Source of the DNA: Adiantum capillus-veneris
Lineage: Eukaryota; Streptophyta; Polypodiopsida; Polypodiales; Pteridaceae
DNA: 64,000 bases
Direction: 5' to 3'
Assembly: GCA_014529385.2 (NCBI GenBank)
Contig: CM043942.1
Coordinates: 109,507,141-109,571,140, forward strand
The notes under the pieces were generated by a model. That model was not told the DNA's origin. It worked only from the letters and a program-made list of their open reading frames with translations, and searched no databases. Both the position numbers and the translations under genes were made by a program. Shown here one piece after another: positions 43,158-54,270 of the stretch (its first letter is position 1; each line of letters starts with the position of its first letter).

Positions 43158-43826
43158 TGTAACAAACTGCTGACGTGTCGACCTACTGAAGAACGGAGCT
43201 ACCGGTCGAGGGGCCTAAACCCTAAGAAGAAGAAGTAACAGAAGAAGTGTCACAAAGTGATGACGTGGTTGCCCGAGAGCAGAAACCCTAACCTTGATTT
43301 CTGCTAGAAACTCTAACTGCTGAAACCCTAATTCTGAAAGCCCTAACCCTAAAACCTGCAAACCCTAATTCTGATGCCAAAAACCCTAAAACTACAGAAA
43401 CCCTAACCCTAAGGGCAGATTTCCGCGTTTTGCACTGGCTGATGACATGGCAGGTTGTACGGATTTCCGTGATTTACGCTGGCAGCTTTTTGGCTTTGCT
43501 TTTGGGCCAGAAGCTTTTAAGCTTTAAAGGCTTTTTACTGTAACTGCTTTTCAGGCCAAGGGCCTTTAAATATGCGGCTAGGGCTCATTCTCTGGCATGC
43601 TTCCTGAAGAAGGTGCATAGTCTAGAGTACCAGCTTGTACTTTGATGATGCAATATAAAGAAATATCGAAAGGGGCGCCAAGGCTTGGGGCCAATACTCT
43701 CTGGGGTGGAGTTCCGCCACTCCGTGTCGCGTGTCGTCTCTCTCTTTCAGTTCAATTGTTATTGAAGTGCAAAAAGTCTGTTCAATCTATTCTTTTCTAT
43801 TGGCACGTGGTGCCCGCATTGTAACA
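43158..43826 (+). repeat. Solo LTR of family S at the F1 gag/pol join
   Basis: 669 bp, TGTAACAAACTGC...GCATTGTAACA, with perfect duplication GGAGG at 43153-43157 and 43827-43831. The intact paralogue at 57669-57680 (TTTGATGGAGGAGCC) shows the empty site. It carries a telomere-like array at 43281-43420. Confidence 0.96.
43281..43420. repeat. CCCTAA-type (telomere-like) array in solo LTR-S
   Basis: At least nine AAACCCTAA or CCCTAACCCTAA units, interspersed with short spacers such as TTCTG and GCTG. Irregular spacing shows a degenerate interstitial array, not a telomere. Confidence 0.9.
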
Positions 43827-46800
43827 GGAGGAGCCAAGGCCAACTTCATTTCACCTGAATTGGCGGCGCGGCTCGAGATTACACCCAATCGGATGGGACC
43901 ACAAGCAGAGGCAGTTCTAGCGGCACCTGGACAGGACGTAGCCATTACACCTGTCATTGGCAAACTTCGGTTGCATTGTCAGGGGTATTTGGGGCACGAG
44001 GACTTCTACATAATGCCCTTGGAAGGTTGTGATGTCCTCCTTGGAGTCCCTTGATACCATAAGAACAATACCATGGTTGATTATCGGGCGAAGAAAGCGA
44101 CATTGACAAATGAAAAGGGCCCCAAAATTGTACTTGATGTGAAATTGAAGGGCGAGTCTGTCCCTATTGTATCGGCTTCGGCCGTTTCAAAATTAATAAA
44201 AGCCAATCTGTTTGTTTACTTGATCTTTTTGAAAGAGTTGAATGATGAGAATAGGACAAATATGTCTAAACTTGATAAAGAACGCCAAGATTTTGTCCAC
44301 ACTCATGCCGATTGCTTTTCTAAGGGCTTGCCAGGCAAGTTGTCACCAGCTCGTCCTAAGGATCATACTATTGATCAAATACCTGGAAGCACACCACCGA
44401 ACCAGCCACCTTATTGCGTGAGCCGAGCCCAGAATGAAGAGATTATGAACCAAGTGAAAGACCTCTTGGAAAAGGGTCTTATACAGCCGAGTACTTCACC
44501 TTACTGCTCTCCGGTGTTGTTGGTTTTAAAGAAAGACGGATCTTGGAGAATGTGCATTGATTATAGAGCTCTCAATCAAATCACCATCAACAACAGATTT
44601 CCAATTCCGAGGATCTATGATATGCTTGACAGATTACAGGGATCCTCTTGTTTCAACAGGATCGATTTGAAAAGCGGATATCATCAGATCCGAATCGCGC
44701 CGAGAGATGTCTACAAGACAGCTTTTCGGACGAGCTTCGGTTTATATGAATTTTTGGTGATGCCTTTTGGCCTTACCAATGCTCCAGCGACTTTTAACCG
44801 AATGATGGATAGGATTTTCAGAGAGTACAGATCTTTTGTTGGCACTTTCTTTGATGACATTTTAGTCTTCTCCGAGGATGAGACAAAACAGAGACAACAT
44901 CTGCTACAGGTATTTCAGGCATTGCGAGATCACAAGTTGGTGATCAATGCCAAGAAGAGTGAATTTTTCTTATGAGAGATACACTTTTGGGACACATCGT
45001 CTCAGCAACAGGAGTGCAGATGGACCCCGCCAAGATTGAGACTATACGTATTGGCCCGATTTGATGAATGTCCATGACGTTAGAAGCTTCTTGGGCTTTA
45101 TGTTCTTACTACCGGCCGTTCATTAGAAAGTTTGCAGAGGTTGCTTCCCCTTTGCATATCTTGACACAGAAAGGAGTCCCTTTCTCGTGGGGACCCACAG
45201 AGGTGACTGCCTTTCAAACTTTGAAAGAGAAATTGACTACGGGACCAGTTTTGACTTTGCCGGCTTTGCAAAAGTCATTCGAAGTGTATTGTGATGCTTG
45301 TGGTCGTAGTCTAGGTGCGGTCTTAATGCAAGAAGGCCATGTCATTGCCTATGAGAGCCGATTGTTTTCAAGGCCGGAATTGACAGCACAGATTTATGAG
45401 AAAGAGCTTTTGGCGGTTATCCATGCTCTTACTCAGTGGCGACATTACCTACTCGGAGCCGATTCTACGGTCTTCACTAATCATCAGACTTTACGCTACT
45501 TCTTGTCACAAAAGCAGCTATCCAAAAAGCAGATGCGGTGGGTTAACATCTTGTCACAGTTTCACTTCCAAATTGTCCATGTGCAAGGACAGAGAACTTG
45601 GTGGCAGATGCTTTGTCCCGGAAGCCGTTAGTCTTGGCTATTTCCACGATTCATCATAGAAGCTTCGAGGACATAGTCGATCGGTACGCCACAGATCCAA
45701 ATTTTTCAGATGTATTCCGTTGAATACAGAATGGGGAGGTAGTAGCGGGATATTCCATTCGGGATGGCTACTTGATGAAGAAAACGTGTTGCGCGTTACA
45801 CAGCCACTAAGGGAAAAGGTTCTAACCGAATGCCACTGTGCACCATTTACGGGTTACCGCGGCATTGATACCACCTTGAAAGGTGTAGAGCGATACTTCT
45901 TTTGGCCGAGACTCAAGAAGGACGTGGACTATTTTGTAAGCAGTTGCTTGGTATACCAGAAGGTCAAGTTTGACAAGCATAAAGCACAGGGATTGTTACA
46001 GCCTTTACCCATTCCCACCCGCCCCTGGGAAAGTATTGGTATGGATTTCATTTTTGATCTCCTGAAGACACAGAGTGGGCATGATGGTATCTGGACTGTT
46101 ATTGACAGATTTAGCAAGCAAGCTCATTTCATTCCAGTGAAGAAAACATTCAAATTACATGGCATGCCTGAGACCATAGTCTCTGACAGAGATCCCCGAA
46201 TCACGAGTTTGTTTTGGAAGGCTATTTGGGAGAACATTGGCACATGGTTGCAATTCTCGTCATCTTTCCACCCGCACACAGAGGGGCAATCTGAGATTGC
46301 AAATTCAGTCGTACTGGATTTATTGAAGTCTTTCGAATCAGAAGACTCAATGGGAAAAGTTTTTGCCTTTGGTGGAATCACAAAAGCTAAGATTTTTAAA
46401 GCTGACGAGTACACGAGGAACTTGAACACTGCTTTTGCCAAGGTCCGAGAGGCTTTAGCGAAATCTCAGGAAAGAGACAAGAAGGCAGCAGATCGACACC
46501 GTCGCAATTTGAAATTAAAGGAAGACAATTGGGTGCTCTTACGATCTGAGAAGGCACGCCTGAGAAAGAAAAAGGGAAAGAAGCGGCTTTTTCCAAAGCT
46601 TAGCATGAGATACTATGGACCTTTCCAGATAAAAGAAAAGATAAACGATGTCTCCTTTAGACTAAAGCTTCCCGATACTTGGAGAATTCACAATGCTTTT
46701 CATGTGAGTCTCTTGAAGCCTTTTAAAGGCGATATGCCCAATGATGCGGAGCCAGATGAGCTACCCGAAGTGGAGGAAAGCGAGGAGATGCTCGTTCCAG

Positions 46801-46970
46801 AACAGATACTAGCACATAAAGATAGAAAGATTAAAGGTAAAGTGATTAGGCGGTTCTTGGTTAAATTCAAGAACTATCCTGCATTGGATGCGAAGTGGAT
46901 GGAGGAGGAGGACCTAGCATATACTCCTCATATTGTGGAACTTTACCTTGAAGCATTCGGTTTAGCATAG
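43827..46970 (+). pseudogene. F1 copy 1 pol (PR-RT-RH-IN-chromodomain)
   Basis: Protease: GGAKANFISPELAARLEI and LEGCDVLLGVP, then a stop at 44053. [75 protein letters not shown] and catalytic [12 protein letters not shown] (FFDD for the usual YxDD). Frameshifts lie near 44975-45070. RNase H: FEVYCDACGRSLGAVLMQ, EKELLAVIHALTQW and TNHQTLRYF (D of TDHQ changed to N), then a frameshift at 45600. Integrase frame from 45720: RYFFWPRLKKDVDYFVSSC, MDFIFDLL, VSDRDPRITSLFW, HTEGQSEIANSV. Two in-frame deletions remove the PDHLARLFVAHIFT segment and the region after KSF. It ends with EQILAHKDRKIKGKVIRRFL and VKFKNYPALDAKWMEEEDLA, a chromodomain-like tail. Confidence 0.9.
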
Positions 46971-47550
46971 TCTACTCTGATAGAACCCCAATTTCAGCAT
47001 GGGCAAATCTAGTGCAACGGGTTTGCACAAGAGGGGAGTCACTCCGCTCCTTTGTCAACAGATTGCCCCGATTTTTAATATAGTCACTGATGTCCCTTTG
47101 GGTTTCAGGGATACCCCTGAGCTGACAATATTCTGCTATATGACTTTATGAACTGGAATTCCGGAAAATGAATATGATACTGATTGATTTGTAATTGACT
47201 TGTTTGAGTGCAAGAATTGATAGACGAAATGACTGCAGCATTTCAGTCTCATAAATCTCTATAGACATAATTGCAATATGGATTAGTTAATCGGGCATCT
47301 GTGAGGTCCCAACTGATCTAGATGCGATTGCTAAATACATTGCCAATTAATCATGGTCTGAGATTTGGAATGAATTTTGAATGTGATTTGTCCTGTGATG
47401 TCAAGTGATGTTCTGTGATGCGATTGTCGATTGGTACATGTGCTAGATGTGTTGTGCCTAGTGCGTCAGTACTAACAGTCAGTGTCTGCTAAGACAGTTT
47501 ATGGCCTCTGTCTGTTTTGTAGGCGTAATCGAGGGCGATTACAATGCTTT
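46971..47550 (+). other. F1 conserved 3' non-coding region, copy 1
   Basis: No open frame of note. Matches 60963-61558 in order (TCTACTCTGATAGAACCCC, GCACAAGAGGGGAGTCACTCC, CAGGAATTGATAGACGA-like, GTACATGTGCTAGATGTG, CTGTCTGTTTTG). Confidence 0.75.
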
Positions 47551-47563
47551 CAAGAGGAGGGTA
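47551..47563 (+). other. F1 copy 1 polypurine tract
   Basis: CAAGAGGAGGGTA directly before the 3' LTR. Confidence 0.85.
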
Positions 47564-48136
47564 TGTCACAAATGGGTGACGTGGCAGCAGATCCGGAGAC
47601 ACACACAGCTGAGATCTGCCCGGAAAATGCGCTGACAGTGATACGTGGCAAACAGTACGGAAACTCTCGCTTTTTACGATGGCTACTGCTGAGTTGCATC
47701 GTACGGATTTTCCTGATTTACGACGCAAATTGCGGAGCTGCTGACGTGGCATTACATATTGAATTCCATGCTTTTTGCTGGCTGAACTAGCAGCTTCTTG
47801 GGATGATTGCTTTTGTGAGAGAAGCTTTTCACTTACTGCTTTTGGAACTCTGCTTTTGGGCATCCCTTGTATCAATAAATAAATGGGCAAGGCCTCACTT
47901 CTCAGGGCATTTGGACGCAGAGTCTGAGAGTGAGCACCTACCCACTCTCTTGTACTTTGAACACAAGTTAATACAAAAAGAAATACCGAAAGGGGCACCA
48001 GTCTTTAGGGCCAATATTTCTAGGCACGGAACTACGGCAGGCTGTGTCGACTCAATTGTGAAATTGTGACTGTTTTGAAGTGAATCTCTATTGTGTCACC
48101 GTAGAATCTTGACTTGGGGTGTCCAAGTTTGTTACA
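47564..48136 (+). repeat. LTR-F1, 3' LTR of copy 1
   Basis: 573 bp, TGTCACAAATGGGTGACGT...CCAAGTTTGTTACA, collinear with the 5' LTR at 39662-40248. Differences include small indels and many point changes, so the insertion is not recent. Confidence 0.9.
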
Positions 48137-49390
48137 CATGCACTTCATATTTTCAAATTGATCAAGCTTATTTCACATGAGATTACACACATAACAATAA
48201 GGAAATAATGACACAGGAGACGGACACCACACTAGGGGCCAGAAGATGGGTTGGTCCCCCCTCCCTTGAAGAAGATTTCTTTTTATGTTTGAACAAATAC
48301 AAGCATATGAATTCAAAACAACATAAACTGCTCGTATCCCGGATACCATTCTATTGCATAAGGGTGCATAAACTCATGAGCCTGTTGGCTGAAATTTCAT
48401 ACTTGTAGCCATGAATGGCTAATTCTGATTCGTACTGAGATTTTTCCAAGCTGGAAATGCCTATGTTGTTGTCTGCTCGTGTAGGAAATACTCACACGAG
48501 TTCTTCCTGAATGAATTTTGCTCCCGAACGCAATCGGAGTGCTGAAATTCGTGCGGCCAGCCCGTGTTGCGCTTGTCTGAGTGCATCTTTTCCCCGAAGG
48601 GCGCACACAAGCTCTGCAGGTGGCACTTACACTGTTCCTACGCGTTTCAAGGCTTCTACATGCTCTTCTTGGACTCGAAGTAGGAAAACGTTGGAGAGAG
48701 AGAGATCTTTGTGCCTGAAGAATCCTGCAATGCAGCAGGTCCTCAAGAGGAAGCGATAACCCTTTTATGATGTGGGCGTGTGATTGTTTGCACCCTCTGG
48801 CGCTGCACAGGGGAGAGAGAGAGAGAGAGAGAGAGAGCCCACGAACTGCCAAGCTGCCTCTTTCTAAAGATCACACGCTCTAGTTCATTTTTTTTAATGT
48901 TTATTAAACTTGGCCACGTTCAAACTGGCCGATCACTTATTTTAAAACGTTTTTAACCTTTCACTTAAAAACAAGCATGAAAACCCAGTTTTCTGACTGA
49001 ACTGGATCATGAATAACTCCACCGTCTTCTTGCCTCTACCGACTCGACATGCCTGCTCCTGCTAGGACATATTTATAGTGTCCGACTGGTCACTTGCGTG
49101 AGCGGCCACAGTGCAAATATTTAATTATAATTTTTTTGAATCCACTAGAGACATCATCTTATTCATACGCTTGTTCTGACATGTTCTACACTGTGTTCGA
49201 ATACTGCTCTGCTTATCATACTATCCAGACACGGATAAATTCCCAAGTTACATTGGAAAAATTTACCCGTACTATTTTAAAATAATTAATTGGTACCAAA
49301 TGTAAAAGTTCATAATTTCATTAAATAAATTCATTCTGTGTACACAAAAATCATTTTCATTTATATGTAGCCTTAGCTAAAAATATTACA
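48137..49390 (-). repeat. LTR-D 5' LTR, main part
   Basis: Continues the LTR begun at 39640. Contains the GGGGCCAGAAGATGGGTTGG block (R-like), a CT/GA-rich tract at 48810-48838, and ends GCCTTAGCTAAAAATATTACA exactly like the 3' LTR at 33480. With the 22 bp at 39640-39661 the LTR is about 1276 bp. Confidence 0.83.
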
Positions 49391-49721
49391 TCAATGATCA
49401 CGACCCACAAATGACCGGGAATTTTTGGCAAGCACATTTTACGAACCGCGAAGTAGAGGGTAAGTGATGGGAGAGGCAAGGGAAACCCGAAGGGATACCG
49501 TTGAAGCAAAGTTGAGCTCCTATCCAAACCTGAAATCACAGCAAAAGGGAGTTGGAAACTCTGTGAGAAATGCCCAGGGTTTGAGCAAAACCCCAAGTGA
49601 TGAACACCGGATGCCGAGAAGGTAAGGTGAGGGCTGTAAATGCACCAAAACAGGCTGAAAATCAGCAATGGATAAGTCGGGAAATCGTTGGCAAAGTCAC
49701 GTGTTGGTTCAGCTTCCAAGC
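49391..49721. other. Unassigned flank of family D
   Basis: About 330 bases with no recognised coding or repeat. The first five bases, TCAAT, should be the D target duplication. Confidence 0.4.
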
Positions 49722-49841
49722 GCGAACCTAGGAACTAAGTTGAGTTTTTCTTCAGCTTAATATCCTCAATCAGATGGACAAAGCGAAATTGCTAATTCTA
49801 CAATCCTAGACATTTTAAAGTGCTATGTCTCAGATAACCAA
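49722..49841 (+). pseudogene. D-type integrase fragment
   Basis: Plus-strand reading ANLGTKLSFSSA, then (shifted) PQSDGQSEIANSTILDILKCY and VSDN, matching the D integrase at 34435-34190 on the other strand. It is cut by the LTR-B at 49842; the rest should lie to the right of this window, beyond the end of family B copy 4. Confidence 0.75.
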
Positions 49842-51065
49842 TGTCACATCCACATCTAACCCTATGTGCATGTGGACAAGCTACTTCAGGTACAAGGTTC
49901 AAGTCAGCTTAGAAAGTGTTCTGGCACCTTTGTGAGCCTGTGCGTAGGCCGTGCATGTCGAGGCACTTAGAGTAGTTGCATATCCTCTGGTTGCACACAG
50001 CATGATCATCAGCATGACAGTCAATACCCATCATGAGCATTTTCCCTATTTTATCCATTTTTCACTTATTATTAATAAGTGACTTTGTTGGAAAACTAGG
50101 TAGGGCAAGTTTGCTAAGTTCTATAAAAGAAACCTAGTGCTCGCACTATTTGGCAGAAGAGGCAACAAAAGTCCATTAACTTACAGTGCACCTTCTCACT
50201 AAGACCGGTAGGAGGCCTAGCATTTCCAGCCAGCAGCACATCAAACAGCGTTTTGGTTGCATATCAACCCTGGCATTTTGCAGATTGCAGATCAGGCCTA
50301 GCGTTTTTCCAGTTTCCAGATCAAGCCTAGCGTTTGGCAGTTTCCGACGCCAGATTAGCCAAGATTATCAACGTTTTCAGATCCCAACACCTGGCGTTTT
50401 TAGATTGCACATCAGACTTGGCGTTTTTGCAGTTGCAGACCTAGCCTAGCCTTTTGCAGTTTCCGGCGACGGATCAGCCCAAGTACATTAGCGTTTTCAG
50501 TTTTCAGCACCTAGACACAGCAGATCCAGTCCCTAGCCTCGTAGATCTCACCTACCCGCAATAGATCCTCGCCACACCGTCAGATCAGCCAGCGTTCTCA
50601 GATTCAGCCTTCTGTCTGCAGATTTCAGCGTCGTTGCCATCGCCGTCCTCGCCGATGCAGTGTCAGAATTCAGCAGCTAGCAAATTTGCATATTTCAGCC
50701 CCTAGCGTTTTCAGATTTCAGCCTGTCCTTGTTGTCGTCATCATTGTCATCGACATTGTCGGCAAGTCCATTGCATCTAGACCATTGTACCAGATTTGTG
50801 CAATCAATAGCATAGACCTCTCTCGCCATAGAGAGGGGAGCCCTTGGAGGAGGGTTTGAGAACCGTCTGGTGTCATATTCCTCTCTATCTCGCTCTTAGT
50901 CTCAGCACCTTCATTCACAGTGTCATTCACTTTGTTTGTGATCATTGCACTCTCTCACTAAAGGAACGGAAGGCTCTCCCTTCCGTAATTAAAAGGAACC
51001 CTTGAGCACAGTTCGGAGCACTCATCTTGAGCAAAGTTCAACATTCACTTCCAATGCACCTTACA
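49842..51065 (+). repeat. LTR-B, 5' LTR of copy 4
   Basis: 1224 bp, TGTCACATCCACATC...GCACCTTACA. A TATA-like CTATAAAAG lies at 50121-50129 and the CTAGCGTTTT motif cluster at 50270-50510. (CTCT)-rich and TAATTAAAAGGAACC blocks follow near the end. Confidence 0.9.
50121..50129 (+). promoter_or_regulatory. TATA box candidate in LTR-B
   Basis: CTATAAAAG about 280 bases into the LTR; an ATATATAAG occupies the corresponding place in the LTR at 22499-23476. Start site about 30 bases on would give a U3 of roughly 310 bp. Confidence 0.5.
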
Positions 51066-51078
51066 TTGGTATCACAGC
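51066..51078 (+). other. Family B copy 4 primer-binding site
   Basis: TTGGTATCACAGC flush with the LTR end: the tRNA-iMet site with one G to C change. Confidence 0.85.
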
Positions 51079-51475
51079 TGTGGCAGTGTTCTGTATCACT
51101 CAAGGAAAGAACCACATAAATTTTTTTGCTTGTTGCGGTTGCACGTAACCAAGGCCCACTTGGGCGTGTCGATTTCTAATCGTGTTTTTGAAGAGTGACA
51201 AGAAACCCAAGAAAGAAGGGCTTGTCCGGCCTCCCCTTGTTCCTCTTTTCACTCATTGAGAGCGGACCGTGCACATAGCGGCCGGCCAATCGACGTGAGG
51301 TGGGGAAAAGTTACTTTGGTGTGAGCGCAAGGCCGCCAAATGGTGCGCCCGCAGGTAAGAGTCGAGCTCAAAGCCTTCTCTAACACAGATTGCAAGCTAA
51401 AGAAAGAACTCAATAACCGCAAGAACCTCAAGAATCCAAGTTCCTCGCGAGCTTAAGTACCCAAGATCTCAGTGT
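51079..51475 (+). other. Family B leader, copy 4
   Basis: Begins TGTGGCAGTGTTCTGTATCA, CTCAAGGAAAGAACCAC and follows the leader of copy 1 to the gag ATG at 51476. Confidence 0.75.
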
Positions 51476-51883
51476 ATGGTCATCACCCGAAGCGGAATGG
51501 ATACTTTGCGTGAAGTGATGAGCATGGAGGTGGTGAAGAAGAATTTTCCCCACCAAGAGGTTTTCCGACCCTCCCCCTTCCCCATCTATGCCACGGGTTG
51601 TACGAAATCCTATGGAGGCTTTGGTCAAGACGATGATGGACATGATGCTACAACAAGAGGCGCAACGCGCCACCTTTGATCGCGAGCGCGAGCAAGCGCA
51701 CTTGGCAGCCGAAGAAAGAAGGGTAGCCTTGGAGCGTGAGCACGCGCGTATGGCGGCCGAAGAAAGACGAGCGGCCTCGGAATTAGAACGTGAGACGTAG
51801 AGAGACCAACGCATGCAAGAGTTGGTCCTTCAGGTACTCACCTCGAAGTCCGAGCCACTCAAAGAATCATCAGGTAGCACAAC
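51476..51883 (+). pseudogene. Family B copy 4 gag, N-terminal part
   Basis: Starts MVITRSGMDTLREVMSME; frameshift near 51590 leads into a coiled, Arg/Glu/Ala-rich segment (EREQAHLAAEERRVALEREH repeated with variation) and a stop at 51799. The frame continues QRMQELVLQVLTSKSEPLKE up to the F1 insertion. Part 2 resumes at 62172. Confidence 0.8.
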
Positions 51884-52475
51884 TGTCACAACCCAATGAT
51901 GTGGCTTCCCTGTACACACACACACACCTGGGAAAGCAGGCAGTCCCGAAATTCTACATTGTTGACGTGGCAGGCAGCGTACGGACACGTCCGCAGATTG
52001 CGGCACAAAACACAGAGCCTGCACGGAATGATGACGTGGCAACAGTGTACGGACGACAGCTTTTGGGGCTGTTTTTATTCTACGCAATTTAGCAAGAGAG
52101 AGAGAGAGAGCTTTAGTTTTGCTTTATTTGCCAAGCAATGGCTTGACAGAGAGATTGCTTTATTTTTTTGAAGCTTTTGGGGCTCTGCTTTTAGCATCCC
52201 TTGTAAACCTTTATAAGTGTGGTTTGGGCTCTCACTTCTCAGAGCATCTAGACGCAGAGTCTGAGGGTGAGACCCTCCCACTCCCTTGTACTTTTGAGTT
52301 GCAGATTAATACAAAAAAGAAATACCGAAAGGGGCGCCAGTCTTTGGGGTCAATATCTCTAGGCACCGAACTCCGTCGGGCCGTGTCGAATCAATTGTGA
52401 ACTGTGAACTGTTTTGAAGTGAATTTCTATCGTGTCGCAGTAGAATCTTGACTTGGAGTGTCCAAGTCTATTACA
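51884..52475 (+). repeat. LTR-F1, 5' LTR of copy 2
   Basis: 592 bp, TGTCACAACCCAATGATG...CCAAGTCTATTACA. TTATAAG at 52211-52217 is a TATA candidate, about 30 bases before TCACTTCTCAGAGCATC, a block kept in all F1 LTRs. Confidence 0.9.
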
Positions 52476-52476
52476 G

Positions 52477-52489
52477 TTGTATCAGAGCG
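52477..52489 (+). other. F1 copy 2 primer-binding site
   Basis: TTGTATCAGAGCG, the tRNA-iMet site with one base missing or changed, one base from the LTR. Confidence 0.8.
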
Positions 52490-53490
52490 TGACCGATTTC
52501 TCTTCTACCGAGAAATCCGATCCTTTTTCTAGCGACGCTTATGGATTCAGACAGAGATCAGTCGACTTCCTCTGCATCTGGAGATGCGGGAAGAGATCAC
52601 GAAGAAGATTCTCACGAGGAGTATGGCCCGCCTCGGCCTACTCAGGCGGAGATTGAAGAGATGAAGCGTCGACGATTGATTGACGATGCAACAAAGATGA
52701 TGATAAATTTTGCGAAGAACCCGCAATTTGCAAAATTTATGGCCCAGACCTCCTTCGACGAGGTGCACTCACAGTGGCGGCAAACAACAGGGTACCCCTC
52801 AAACCAACACTCAAGAAACCTCCTACTCCAAGGATGTTTACAGAGCAAGAATTAGAAGAGGTGGTTGATACACGGATTTCTCAGCTTTTTGACGCGCAGA
52901 ACAAAGCTGAAAGCACGACAAAAAGCAAAAGAAAGGAACTGACTTCCCGGGTTATTTGGGCCGTCAATCTGCTTTTGCCTTGGCAAGAAAGCAGAAAAAG
53001 CATGTCAGATTTGACGGAGTATCCACTTCTTCTTCTTCTTCTTCTTCTTCTGACAGTTCTTCTAGCTCTTCTGACTTGAGCGAAGAAGATAGAAAAGGAA
53101 AAAAGCGAAGCAAAAAGCAAAGCTTCGGAAAGGGCAAGAAAAAGGCAAAGAAGCCTAGATTTCGCCCAGTTTCTGACAATTCTACAGAGGACTCATCTTC
53201 AGACAATTCGGACCCCGATGATCACAGATTCTATGGAAAGAAGAAGAATTTCTATAAAGCCAACCTGTATGACTTTCTGGAGGATAAAAGCAAGAAAGTC
53301 AAAGGGTTTAAAGAAGGTGGACAGTCAATTAAATTTGACACGTTTTCTGGATTTCGAGATGCTTCGAAGGCTTTGGCCTTCATACAGCAGTTTGGCGTAG
53401 CTTTCTCTGGAGGACATTACTCAGAACACTCCAAGATTCGGAGGGCTAACCTCTTACTTCAAGGGAAATGCTCAAACTTGGTGGTCCACG

Positions 53491-54030
53491 TGTCACAAAG
53501 TGATGACGCGGCGGACAGCAGAAACCCTAATTTCTGCCAAAAACCCTAAAATTCCTGCAAACCCTAATTTCTGAAAATCGCGGAGGCTTTTTTTTTTAAT
53601 TTATTTTTTTTTATAATGAGAGCGACACGAATCTTGCTTTTTCTCTATGCAATGAGAAAGAGAGAGAGAATGCTTTTTGCTTTCAAGTGTTGACTCTCTG
53701 TGAGAGAGAGAGCAGTTGCTTTTGATTTAAAGCTTTTGGGGCTCTGCTTTTGGACATCCCTTGTAACCTTTAAATTAGTGGTGAGGGCCTCACTTCTCAC
53801 AGCATCTGGACGCAGAGTCTGAGAGTGAAACCCTAGCCACTCTCTTGTACTTTGATCTGATTAATATAAAAAGAAATACCGAAAGGGGCGCCAGTCTTTG
53901 GGGCCAATATCTCTAGGCACGGAACTCCGCCGGGCCAGTGTACATGTATTGTGATCTGTGACTTGTTTTGAAGTGGTTATTTGGTGCTGTCGCGGTTGAT
54001 TCTTGACTTGGAGTGTCCAAGTCTGTTACA
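53491..54030 (+). repeat. Solo F1-like LTR in F1 copy 2 gag
   Basis: 540 bp, TGTCACAAAGTGATGACG...CCAAGTCTGTTACA, with perfect duplication CCACG at 53486-53490 and 54031-54035. It shares the 3' half of LTR-F1 (GAAAGGGGCGCCAGTCTTTG) but the 5' part differs and holds AAACCCTAA units (53523-53575). Confidence 0.93.
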
Positions 54031-54270
54031 CCACGCTTTTATTGAACAAGTAAGCGCAGTTAAATGGCTGAAATTTAAAAGGCTTTTTATTTCTTCCTGG
54101 TTGACTCGGGAGTACGAACGTGACATACGAACTGCTTGGAACCATCTTCGGATAACCAAGAAAGATTCATTGGATGCATATTGCGAGAGATTCTGGAGCT
54201 CTTTTCTACCAACCTCTTCATTTAAGAAGATCTCGTTCAAAGAACAAATTGAGCGGTTTACCTTGGGACC

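Larger units (their letters stand above)
39662..48136 (+). mobile_element. F1 chromovirus copy 1, complete with both LTRs
   Basis: 5' LTR, primer site, gag, pol, non-coding 3' region, purine tract, 3' LTR in order on the plus strand. Flanks are CGTGC (39657-39661) and CATGC (48137-48141), a 5-bp target duplication with one change. It sits inside the family D 5' LTR. Two solo LTRs lie in its gag (41435-42617) and at the gag/pol join (43158-43826); without them the element is about 6.6 kb. Confidence 0.92.
32851..49390 (-). mobile_element. Family D chromovirus with nested insertions
   Basis: A minus-strand gypsy element: 5' LTR (49390 down to 39640, split by F1 copy 1), primer site 39628-39638, gag, protease, RT, RNase H, integrase, chromodomain, 3' LTR (33480-32851, truncated). 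After removal of F1 (39662-48136), the solo LTR-S (36017-36676) and the DNA transposon (37684-38409), the element would be about 6.7 kb. A 5-bp flank TCAAT follows its right end; the left flank is lost. Confidence 0.85.

Noticed and set aside
43281-43420. A real telomere or chromosome end
   Set aside because: Units are irregular, interrupted and enclosed within a solo LTR with exact target duplication; flanks are ordinary retroelement DNA.
49357-49719. 120-codon minus-strand ORF in the unassigned stretch
   Set aside because: No recognisable motif; it overlaps the end of LTR-D, so it is not a gene of its own.
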